NCBI GenBank assembly: GCA_947177115.1
Contig: CAMWTG010000044.1
Location: 1 to 13,423, forward strand
From: an uncultured Clostridia bacterium
GTDB taxonomy: Bacteria; Bacillota; Clostridia; Oscillospirales; Oscillospiraceae
Direction of reading: 5' to 3'
DNA: 13,423 nucleotides
Part shown: positions 7,050 through 13,400 of the stretch, one piece after another
How the letters are laid out: every line of letters starts with the position of its first letter
How positions within the stretch are numbered: position 1 is the stretch's first letter
Notes under the pieces: model-generated
Seen by the model: only the letters and a program-made list of their open reading frames with translations
Database searches by the model: none
What the model was told of the DNA's origin: nothing
Position numbers and translations under genes: made by a program

Positions 7050-8869
7050 TGGAGAATGAGAAAGAAAAAGCTCCCCGCTCCCGCGCCATGACCGGCCCCG
7101 AGAGCAGGATGCCGGGAAACATCCACATCGAGTACGCGGAAAACGTGGGCGGGACCCTGCTGCGGATCGCCAGGTATTTTACCCGGGAGAAGAAGGTACT
7201 GGGCGCAATGCTGGCCGTGGTGGTGCTGGGGACTTTGTGCGGCATCTACGCTCCCAGCCTGCAAAGCAAGGCCATCGACATCATTTCCGGTTCAGCGGAG
7301 GGCGCGCTGCTGTCCACGGCGGGGCTGATGCTGGGGGTGTACCTGCTCTACAGCGCCAGCCAGTTGGTCCAGGGTCTGCTCAGCGCCAAACTGAGCCAGA
7401 GCATCGTTAAGCGGATGCGCCAGGAGCTTTTCGACAAGATCGTGGACCTGCCTTTGCGGTATCTGGACACTCACGCCAACGGCGACCTCATGAGCCGCAT
7501 GACCAACGATATTGAGAATATTTCCACCACTGTGTCCCAGTCCCTGCCGTCTCTGTTTTCCGGGGTACTGACCATCATCGGAACCGTGGCGGTAATGGTG
7601 TGGTACTGCTGGCAGCTAGCGCTGCTGAGCCTTGTAACGGTGGCTTTGACGGTATGCGCCACCAAGTTCCTCTCCCGGAAGGTACGCCGCTCCTCCCGCC
7701 GCCGCCAGGAGCTGCTGGGCCAGCTCAACGGCCAGGTGGAGGAAATGATCGCAGGCTACCGTACGGTGATGGCCTACAACCGCCAGGAGCAGGCGGCGGC
7801 GGAGTTCGCCGCTGTATCCAACGGCATGACAAAGGCGGGCATCCAGACCGATGCCGTCAGCGGCATCATGGGGCCGCTGTCCAACTGCATCGGCAACATC
7901 GGGTTCGTGATCATCGCCGCCGTGGGCGGATACTTCTCCTTCCACGGCATGATCTCCGTGGGCGTGATCTCCGCGTTCATCGTCTACGCCAAGCAGTTCA
8001 GCCGCCCCATCAACGAGATTTCCCAGATCTACGGCCAGCTGCAAACCGCTATCGCCGGGGCGGAGCGGGTATTTTACGTACTGGACGAGAAGAGCGAGGA
8101 CGGCGCGGGCCGGACCCTGGAGACGGGCGGCACAGCGGAAGTTTCTTTCCGGAACGTGAATTTCTCCTACGAGCCGGGACATCCGGTGCTGCGGGATTTC
8201 AGCCTGGAGGTGCCCTCCGGGCGGAAGGTGGCCCTGGTAGGGGCTACCGGCAGCGGAAAGACCACGGTGGTCAATCTGCTGATGCGGTTTTATGAGCCGG
8301 ACAGCGGGGAGATCGCCATCAACGGCCAGAATATACGCGAGGCGTCTACGGACAGCCTGCGGCATAATATCGCCATCGTGCTCCAGGACACGGTCCTCTT
8401 CGCCGGTACAGTGCGCGGCAATCTGACCTATGGCAACGAACACGCCACTGAAGAGCAGCTGCGCTCCGTGCTGCAAATGAGCCGCTGTCAGGAGTTCGTG
8501 CAGCTGCTGCCTCAGGGGCTGGATACGCCGCTGCTGGGAGCCGGCAGGAACCTGAGCCAAGGCCAGCGGCAGCTGCTGGCTATCGCCCGGGCCTTCGCGG
8601 CGGATCCGCAGATCCTCATTCTGGATGAGGCCACCTCCAATGTGGACACCCAGACCGAGCGGGCCATCCAGGACGCCATGCAGAAGATCATGGAACACCG
8701 CACCAGCATCGTCATCGCCCACCGCCTGTCCACCATCCGGGACGCGGACGTGATCGTGGTCATGGACCAGGGCAGAATCGCTGAGATGGGCAGTCATACC
8801 CAGCTGCTGGCGGCGAAGAGAAAATATTATGAACTGTATATGACCCAGTATGCGGGTTTTGCAACCTGA
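7049..8869 (+). CDS. ABC exporter half-transporter with consensus ATP site (TM288/BmrD-like subunit)
   Basis: A 606-residue half-transporter with a roughly 55-residue charged N-terminal extension, six transmembrane helices and an ATPase domain. Seen: Walker A GATGSGKTT at 398-406, signature LSQGQ at 502-506, Walker B Asp526 with catalytic Glu527, and H-loop His558. In a heterodimer its intact Walker motifs pair with LSGGQ of the upstream subunit to form the hydrolytic site, while its LSQGQ completes the degenerate site; TM288 has the same variant signature. Start: ATG 7049-7051 overlaps the upstream TAA (TAATG), with GAGGAGGAGG just before it, implying coupled translation and one-to-one production. 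The frame is open further upstream to 6872, but that part overlaps the ATPase domain of the upstream gene and has no ribosome-binding site. A 35-base gap follows, with no terminator. Confidence 0.93.
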   Translation: MENEKEKAPRSRAMTGPESRMPGNIHIEYAENVGGTLLRIARYFTREKKVLGAMLAVVVLGTLCGIYAPSLQSKAIDIISGSAEGALLSTAGLMLGVYLLYSASQLVQGLLSAKLSQSIVKRMRQELFDKIVDLPLRYLDTHANGDLMSRMTNDIENISTTVSQSLPSLFSGVLTIIGTVAVMVWYCWQLALLSLVTVALTVCATKFLSRKVRRSSRRRQELLGQLNGQVEEMIAGYRTVMAYNRQEQAAAEFAAVSNGMTKAGIQTDAVSGIMGPLSNCIGNIGFVIIAAVGGYFSFHGMISVGVISAFIVYAKQFSRPINEISQIYGQLQTAIAGAERVFYVLDEKSEDGAGRTLETGGTAEVSFRNVNFSYEPGHPVLRDFSLEVPSGRKVALVGATGSGKTTVVNLLMRFYEPDSGEIAINGQNIREASTDSLRHNIAIVLQDTVLFAGTVRGNLTYGNEHATEEQLRSVLQMSRCQEFVQLLPQGLDTPLLGAGRNLSQGQRQLLAIARAFAADPQILILDEATSNVDTQTERAIQDAMQKIMEHRTSIVIAHRLSTIRDADVIVVMDQGRIAEMGSHTQLLAAKRKYYELYMTQYAGFAT

Positions 8870-8904
8870 CGATCCTATTTTTAATAATGAAAGGTTAAGA
8901 TACT

Positions 8905-9405
8905 ATGGAGTTTGAAAGAACCAGAGGCGGCCGCGAGAGCGGCCGCGAAGAAGGAGGCCGCCGCCACGGCCGACACGGCGGAGGCGGACGGCACGGCGGA
9001 AGAGGCGGCAAAAAGGAGCTGTCCTCCCTGCTGGAAAGCAAGCCCGGCGCTATGCTGCTGTTTGTGGGCGCACTGAACTGCGCCCGGCACCGGGCCGACC
9101 AGATGACCGGACTTATGCGTGAGGGCCGTCTGGCCATGCTGTGCCCCACAGCCACCGACTACGCCACCGGACGCTACCTCCATCAGATCGTGGACGCCAT
9201 CGTGGAGCTGAGCCAGGAGCAGGGGATCAAGGAGTTCGTGGTGATGTACGGCTGTCAGTGGGCGGTGCTGTCCACCGACTTCGATCTGCTGGCCCAGGAG
9301 CTGAAGGACGATCACGGCATTACCGCCACCCTCGATGCTACCTGCCATCTGTGCGGCAACGCCCAGGGCGATGAGGACGATCACCGGGTCCGGGAAAGGA
9401 TGTGA
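8905..9405 (+). CDS. Small nitrogenase component-1-like protein (first-domain only) with His/Arg/Gly-rich N-terminus
   Basis: A 166-residue protein with no obvious textbook family. Seen: residues 7-35 are almost wholly Gly, Arg, His and Glu (repeats of GGR, HGR and GRE). From residue 37 it resembles the first Rossmann domain of nitrogenase component-1 proteins: ELSSLLESKPGAMLLFVGALNCARHR matches the region of the HGPxGC cluster-ligand loop (C59), CPTATDYATGRYLHQIV matches the SSxxxExDxxxGxxxKLxxAI segment, and FVVMYGCQWAVLSTDFDLLAQEL matches the second ligand loop and IGDD helix (C117). C59-C117 spacing (58) equals the NifK C95-C153 spacing. The usual first ligand position is Glu38, and CHLC lies at 147-150. 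The protein ends where domain two would begin. GAAAGG lies 10 bases before ATG 8905. Its stop region overlaps the ribosome-binding site of the next gene. Inference: a truncated partner subunit of the following protein. Confidence 0.72.
   Translation: MEFERTRGGRESGREEGGRRHGRHGGGGRHGGRGGKKELSSLLESKPGAMLLFVGALNCARHRADQMTGLMREGRLAMLCPTATDYATGRYLHQIVDAIVELSQEQGIKEFVVMYGCQWAVLSTDFDLLAQELKDDHGITATLDATCHLCGNAQGDEDDHRVRERM
8927..8946 (+). repeat. GC hairpin with GAGA tetraloop in the start of the small component-1-like gene
   Basis: GCGGCCGC occurs twice (8927-8934 and 8939-8946) around GAGA (8935-8938). As RNA this gives an eight-base-pair all-GC stem capped by a GNRA tetraloop, 22 bases into the reading frame, where it could limit translation. 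It also arises from the repeated Gly-Arg codons, so function is uncertain. Confidence 0.5.
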
Positions 9406-9410
9406 AGGCA

Positions 9411-10577
9411 ATGAAGAGACTTTGGAAAACCGTACCTCCCTGCCTGTCTGACATTCAGGGTTTGCAGGCGCTGATGAACAACACCGAGGGCATCGCCGTG
9501 GTGGACGATGCTTCCAGCTATAAGCCCCTGCGCTTCGCTCAGGGCGGCGTGGGCCGTCCCGAGAACCGCCGGGGCCCCGGCGGCAAGCAGACCGGCTACT
9601 TCGGTACCCAGCGGATGGTGTCCTCCGAGGTCCGGGAGGCGGACGTCATCACCGGCACTTCTGAGAAGGTGTGGAAGGCTGTAAAGACCGGGCTGGAGGT
9701 ATTCCATCCCGCCTTCCTGCTGCTGACCACCGCTCCCTGCGCCGCTATGATCGGAACCGACCACGGCGAGACCCTGGGCCGTATCCGGGAGGAACTTTCC
9801 GTCCCCGCCGCCATCGTGGACCTGGACGGACAAAAGGACTACCTCTGCGGCATTGGCATGGCGTTGGAGGCTATGGGGACGATCCTGCCGGAGAAGCGGG
9901 AGACTGTGCCCGGTACTGTGAATCTGCTGGGCTGTCACAGCGTGGACTGGACGGAGGACATGGTCCGGGAAACGGAACAGTGGCTGAAGGACAACGGGTG
10001 GAAGGTGCTGTCCCGGTGGGGCGGCAAGGAATCTATGGAAAACTTCAAAAACGCCGCCGCTGCGGCGGTGAACCTGGTGGTAAACGTGTCCGGACTGCGG
10101 CTGGCGCGGTACATGGAGCGGGAATTCGGCATCCCCTATGTGGTGGGCGCACCCTTTGGGAAAGCCCAATGTGCACGGCTGCTGGAGGAGATGAAGTCCG
10201 GGGAACGGGCCCCGCTGCCGGAGGGCGGCGAAGGTGGTCCGGACGCCCTGATCATCGGCGAGCAGTTCTCGGCGGACGCCATCCGGCGGGGGCTGGAGGC
10301 CCGGGGGTACGCCAACGTCCGGGTATGCAGCTTCTTCGAAATGGACAAAGGCTTTATGCGCCCCGGCGACAGGAAACTGGTCAGCGAGGACGAGCTGGCC
10401 TCAGAGCTGGCAAATGAGAATCTGCGGGTGGTCTTTGGCGACACCGATTATAAAATGGGCTCCCAGGTAAAATGGGTCCCTCTGCACAATCAGGGAAATC
10501 TGGCCCCGGCGTCCCTGATGGTCCCCTTCTCCATGACAGACGGGGCCATGGACCGCTGGCTGGACGGCGTACTATAA
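9411..10577 (+). CDS. Nitrogenase component-1-like protein (NifD/BchN superfamily), divergent
   Basis: A 388-residue member of the component-1 oxidoreductase superfamily, shorter than NifD/NifK (about 450-520). Seen: N-terminal PPCLSD with C11 at the first cluster-ligand position; FGTQRMVSSEVREADVITG, matching the SSxxxExDxxxGG segment; TTAPCAAMIGTD with C110, matching the third ligand loop and IGDD; GTVNLLG opening domain two; and a last Rossmann domain containing ALIIGEQFSADAIRRGL. The middle ligand loop, normally HGPxGC, reads VVDDASSY, with Ser35/36 where Cys should be. No FeMo-cofactor ligand pair is evident. Known role of relatives: with a NifH-like partner they reduce N2, protochlorophyllide, chlorophyllide, F430 precursors or methylthioalkanes. 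ATG 9411 was chosen since AAAGGA lies 10 bases upstream; a GTG at 9402 overlaps the previous stop but has that site almost abutting it. Substrate unknown. Confidence 0.82.
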   Translation: MKRLWKTVPPCLSDIQGLQALMNNTEGIAVVDDASSYKPLRFAQGGVGRPENRRGPGGKQTGYFGTQRMVSSEVREADVITGTSEKVWKAVKTGLEVFHPAFLLLTTAPCAAMIGTDHGETLGRIREELSVPAAIVDLDGQKDYLCGIGMALEAMGTILPEKRETVPGTVNLLGCHSVDWTEDMVRETEQWLKDNGWKVLSRWGGKESMENFKNAAAAAVNLVVNVSGLRLARYMEREFGIPYVVGAPFGKAQCARLLEEMKSGERAPLPEGGEGGPDALIIGEQFSADAIRRGLEARGYANVRVCSFFEMDKGFMRPGDRKLVSEDELASELANENLRVVFGDTDYKMGSQVKWVPLHNQGNLAPASLMVPFSMTDGAMDRWLDGVL

Positions 10578-10590
10578 GGAGGAATGATTC

Positions 10591-11412
10591 ATGAGACAGA
10601 TCGCAATATACGGAAAGGGCGGCATTGGCAAGTCCACCACCACCCAGAACACCGCCGCCGCCCTGGCGGACATGGGCAGAAAGCTGATGATCGTGGGCTG
10701 CGACCCCAAGGCGGACTCCACCCGCCTGATCCTGGGCGGGATGCCCAAGCGCACCGTTCTGGACACCATGCGGGCCAAGGAAGAGGAGGACGTGGAGCTG
10801 AGCGACTTCATGTTTACCGGATTCCGGGGGATTCAGGCGGTGGAGTCCGGCGGGCCGGAGCCGGGCGTGGGCTGCGCCGGGCGGGGCATCGTCACCGCTA
10901 TCAATCTGCTGGAGCGGCTGGGAGCCTACCGGGATGGCCTGGACTATGTGCTCTACGACGTGCTGGGGGACGTGGTGTGCGGCGGCTTCGCCATGCCCAT
11001 CCGGGAGGGCAAGGCCCAGGAAATCTATATTGTCTGCTCCGGCGAGATGATGAGCCTCTACGCCGCCAACAACATCTGCAAGGGCATCCAGCGCTACGCC
11101 GCCGCCGGGAAAACCAAGCTGGGCGGACTGATCTGCAACTCCCGGCTTGTGGACAACGAGCGGGAGCTGGTGGAGGCCTTTGCCAAGGAGCTGAACACCC
11201 AGCTGCTGTACTTCCTGCCCCGGGACAACGTGGTCCAGCGGGCGGAGCTCCAGCGCAAGACGGTGATCGAGCACGATCCGTCCTGCGCCCAGGCGGACCA
11301 GTACCGCGCCCTGGCCAGGGCTATTGAGGAGAATCAGCGGTTTACCGTGCCCACCCCCCTGGAGAGTGAGGCGCTGGAGGCGCTGCTGATCCGGTATTGC
11401 CCGGCAGGCTGA
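10591..11412 (+). CDS. NifH-like iron protein (ATP-dependent electron donor)
   Basis: A 273-residue homodimeric-type ATPase of the NifH/BchL/CfbC family, normal length. Seen: P-loop GKGGIGKST at 8-16, switch I DPKADST at 38-44, cluster-ligand C95 in GVGCAGRGI, switch II DVLGDVVCGGFAMP at 123-136 with ligand C130, and Arg98 at the position ADP-ribosylated in some NifH proteins. All residues needed to bind a [4Fe-4S] cluster between two subunits and to couple ATP hydrolysis to electron transfer are present. AAGGAGG overlaps the stop region of the component-1-like gene, 8 bases before ATG 10591, so the two are co-translated neighbours. Inference: it delivers low-potential electrons to the component-1-like pair. 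Because catalytic partners are divergent, naming it nifH would overstate nitrogen fixation. Last gene of the operon; no clear terminator follows. Confidence 0.92.
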   Translation: MRQIAIYGKGGIGKSTTTQNTAAALADMGRKLMIVGCDPKADSTRLILGGMPKRTVLDTMRAKEEEDVELSDFMFTGFRGIQAVESGGPEPGVGCAGRGIVTAINLLERLGAYRDGLDYVLYDVLGDVVCGGFAMPIREGKAQEIYIVCSGEMMSLYAANNICKGIQRYAAAGKTKLGGLICNSRLVDNERELVEAFAKELNTQLLYFLPRDNVVQRAELQRKTVIEHDPSCAQADQYRALARAIEENQRFTVPTPLESEALEALLIRYCPAG

Positions 11413-11641
11413 TTTATGGATATGCAGGGGCCGGGGATCTGGGGCTGTTTTAAAACGAGGGAATTGCAGGAAATACATGGTACCCCTATGAATGTGCATG
11501 TTGATGGTATCAGCCCCCGCACAGAAAGATCCTCGGCGCCATTATTCAAGTTGATTACATAGTCTATGTTGGGTAGGGTACTATTCATCATCTTATTTGC
11601 AAATGATTTTGGATAATGCAGATAATTCAGCTTATCTATCA
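11413..11641. other. Intergenic stretch after the NifH-like gene; no supported gene
   Basis: No convincing intrinsic terminator is visible after the NifH-like stop; GGCC..GGGGCTGTTTT near 11436-11452 is too weak. AT content rises towards 11560-11641. On the minus strand a short frame (LNYLHYPKSFANKMMNS and onwards) looks protein-like but has no ribosome-binding site and its upstream end is cut by the MITE-like element, so it may be a gene fragment. Confidence 0.4.
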
Positions 11642-11802
11642 TATAGTCAACACACTTGAAAATCGGTAAAGTTCGGCGGTAAAAATGTGGCGTGGACTGC
11701 GTTGTCGTCCTTGACGGGCGTCAGCCCGCCCGCGTCCTCCGCCTTGCCACACCGCATTTTTCCCCGCCTCCTTTTTACCGATTCTCAAGTGTGTCGACTA
11801 TA
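11642..11802. mobile_element. MITE-like element with 29-bp terminal inverted repeats
   Basis: The first 29 bases (11642-11670, beginning TATAGTC) and the reverse complement of the last 29 (11774-11802) match at 27 positions. Just inside, GGCGG..AAAAATG..GG at 11676-11694 pairs imperfectly with 11746-11768, and the centre holds a CGGGC/GCCCG hairpin, so the whole 161 bases can fold as one long stem. It begins and ends in TA, consistent with the TA target duplication of the IS630/Tc1-mariner group. It has no coding capacity, so it would need a transposase supplied elsewhere. Confidence 0.75.
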
Positions 11803-12164
11803 CAACCAGCCGGATGGCGTTTGGGGCGTCCACACTGATTCCCAGAGGCCACCTGTAGGCTTGGCGGGAATGCGCTGGCTGCAATGCCGTTATGTATGCC
11901 TCCTCAATATCTGGTTATGGCTGTGGGAACTGGAATCGGTATTGGCGTGAATTCTCAATAACCAATATCCGCTCTTTCTCACAATGCCTCTCCCCCCCTC
12001 CTCGGCCTAAACTCAGTTATCAACCGTCAGAGCATATGTCCTGCTGCCGCAATAAGCAACAATTAATGATTTGAATAAGCTGCCAGGGGCAAGAGTGCTA
12101 TACTCCAGCCCCTGGCAGTTCAATGCTCAATTAGAAATCCTCCTGCTCCCTGTATTGTTTTGAT
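11803..12164. other. Decayed intergenic DNA with coding-like fragments
   Basis: No intact gene. On the minus strand a frame from about 12013 to 11798 reads with protein-like composition (ERILVIENSRQYRF, later AYRWPLGISVDAPNAIRLV) but is interrupted by an in-frame TAA at 11917-11915 and closes inside the inverted repeat of the MITE-like element. This suggests an old gene broken by mutation and insertion; no family was recognised. The rest holds a large hairpin, listed separately. Confidence 0.35.
12080..12118 (-). terminator. Strong 39-base hairpin, probable old terminator of the flavodoxin gene
   Basis: Eleven-base perfect arms CTGCCAGGGGC (12080-12090) and GCCCCTGGCAG (12108-12118); inside them GAGT (12093-12096) pairs with ACTC (12102-12105) around a five-base loop. 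It lies 46 bases beyond the flavodoxin-remnant stop codon on the minus strand. Only a poor T-rich tail (CTTATT) follows in that direction, so terminator activity is likely weak. Confidence 0.5.
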
Positions 12165-12347
12165 TTACTCAGCGGTAATGTCAAGAACCAGACCGTCCAC
12201 CCACTGGGTCATGATACTGCGGGCGGTCCCGCCGCTGAAACGCTGACCGTCCAGCCATGTCGCACCATCTGTCAGAAAATGCAGGTTCCGGGCACTGGAG
12301 CCGATGCCGCTGCTGCCGGAAGTGCAGAAGGGAATAATCGTTTTATA
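12165..12347 (-). pseudogene. Flavodoxin-family C-terminal remnant
   Basis: Sixty codons ending at TAA (12167-12165) encode the typical C-terminal part of a gut-Firmicute flavodoxin: KTIIPFCTSGSSGIGSSARN, then GATWLDGQRFSGG and a final helix with IMTQW. Full-length relatives are about 150-200 residues and bind FMN through loops upstream of this part. Here the frame is preceded directly by TAG (12350-12348) and the N-terminal half with the phosphate-binding loop is absent. No start codon or ribosome-binding site precedes it. It lies downstream of, and in the same direction as, the LysR gene at 12513-13400. It is a dead fragment, perhaps of a redox gene once controlled by that regulator; the latter is inference. 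Confidence 0.75.
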
Positions 12348-12512
12348 CTATTCCTCGACTAAAAGTGCAACATCGTTACCGGGCGGAAATCTAGGAATAG
12401 CAGTGGTTTTAGGCTCTAGGGCAAAGTTCTTTTCGATCCTTTTTCTTTGGGATTAGTATTTAGACATCGGTACACAGCGGTTGCAGCTGCTGAACGCCGA
12501 CAAATATACCGG

Positions 12513-13400
12513 CTACGCGCCCCGCGCCGCCTGCTCCTGCAACACCGCCAGAAATTTTGCCGCAGCCTTGGAAAATACCTGAAATTTCTTCCATACCACA
12601 TACAGCCGCACCTCCAGCCTGGGCTCCAGGGGACGGAAACAGAGCTGGCTGTCTCCGGTGGTATTGACCAAGTGATCCAACGCCAGGGCGTATCCCAATC
12701 CCTCCTCTACCATTAAGGAGGCATTATAGATCAAATTATAGGTAGCCGCCACATGCAAGGACGCATACTCCTGCCCAAACCAGGAGGAAAGGCTGTCCCG
12801 CCCTATGGACTGCCGGGAAAGCAGCAGCGGCTTGTCCCGCAGATCGTCCGGCCCCAGCGCCTCCCGCGCCGCCAGAGGGCTGTCCTTCCGCATCAGCACG
12901 CCCCATACGTCCTTTACCGGCAGCTGGATATAGTCGTACCGTTTCAGATCGCCGGGCTCCAGCAGGATGCCGAAGTCCAGGCATCCCCGGTCCAGCCGCT
13001 CGCACACATCATTGGCATTGCCGCTGAACAGATGATAATGAATGCCGGGATAGGCGCACTGTAAAGACCGGGCCGCCCGGGCAATCAGCCGCATGGCATC
13101 GCTCTCGCCGCCGCCAATATAGATATCTCCGGCAATGGCCTCCTCTGTGCCCCAGAATTCGGATTCCGTTTTCTCCACCAGCTCTACGATCTCGCTGGCC
13201 CGTTTGCGCAGCAGCACGCCGTCTTCCGTCAGGCTCACCTTTCGGTTCCCCCGGATGAACAGTTTTTTTCCCAGCTCCGCCTCCAGATCCATCAGCTGCC
13301 GGGACAGGGTGGGCTGAGTCAGGTGGAGGTATTCGGCGGCGCCGGAGATGCTCTCCTCCTGCGCCACCGCCAAAAAGTAACGCAACACCCGCAATTCCAT
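12513..13400 (-). CDS. LysR-family transcriptional regulator at the right edge
   Basis: A complete 295-residue LysR protein. Seen: N-terminal helix-turn-helix, residues 1-60 (LRYFLAVAQEESISGAAEYL, recognition helix TQPTLSRQLMDLEAELG, wing LFIRGNRKVSLTEDG), and an effector domain from about residue 90 (GDIYIGGGESDAMRLI, FGILLEPGD, WGVLMRKDSPLAARE, MVEEGLGYALALDHL). Start ATG 13400 follows AAAGGGGGG at the normal distance; the promoter lies beyond the window. Family habit suggests a divergently transcribed target to the right of 13423. It shows the typical SISGAAEYLHLTQPTLSRQ core seen in many gut Firmicute regulators paired with reductases or flavodoxins, but the inducer is unknown. A 165-base stretch without a recognised gene or terminator separates its stop from the flavodoxin remnant. 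Confidence 0.93.
   Translation of the reverse strand: MELRVLRYFLAVAQEESISGAAEYLHLTQPTLSRQLMDLEAELGKKLFIRGNRKVSLTEDGVLLRKRASEIVELVEKTESEFWGTEEAIAGDIYIGGGESDAMRLIARAARSLQCAYPGIHYHLFSGNANDVCERLDRGCLDFGILLEPGDLKRYDYIQLPVKDVWGVLMRKDSPLAAREALGPDDLRDKPLLLSRQSIGRDSLSSWFGQEYASLHVAATYNLIYNASLMVEEGLGYALALDHLVNTTGDSQLCFRPLEPRLEVRLYVVWKKFQVFSKAAAKFLAVLQEQAARGA

Noticed and set aside
7616..8797. A 393-codon open frame on the minus strand opposite the second ABC gene
   Set aside because: Same reason: antisense to Walker A, signature and Walker B motifs, with no ribosome-binding site and low-complexity composition.
9402..9410. GTG 9402 as start of the 388-residue component-1-like protein
   Set aside because: AAAGGA is only one base away from this GTG but 10 bases from ATG 9411. 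GTG with a stop overlap cannot be fully excluded; the difference is three residues.
8905..10577. The small and large component-1-like genes as one gene split by a frameshift
   Set aside because: Both proteins contain their own version of the first domain, so joining them would give a duplicated domain rather than a normal component-1 protein.
10584..11327. A 247-codon frame starting at ATG 10584 within the NifH-like gene
   Set aside because: It is an out-of-frame shadow of the NifH-like coding sequence; the correct ATG is at 10591.
11430..11460. Intrinsic terminator right after the NifH-like gene
   Set aside because: The possible stem is only about three base pairs, with a short T-run; not supportable.
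11334..11642. A 102-codon minus-strand frame overlapping the end of the NifH-like gene and the MITE-like element edge
   Set aside because: No ribosome-binding site, the 3' part is antisense to the NifH-like gene, and no family is recognised. At most the first 40 codons are a relic.
11642..11802. The inverted repeat pair as a CRISPR or attachment site
   Set aside because: There are only two inverted arms, no repeated units with spacers, and no integrase or tRNA nearby; a MITE-like element explains it better.
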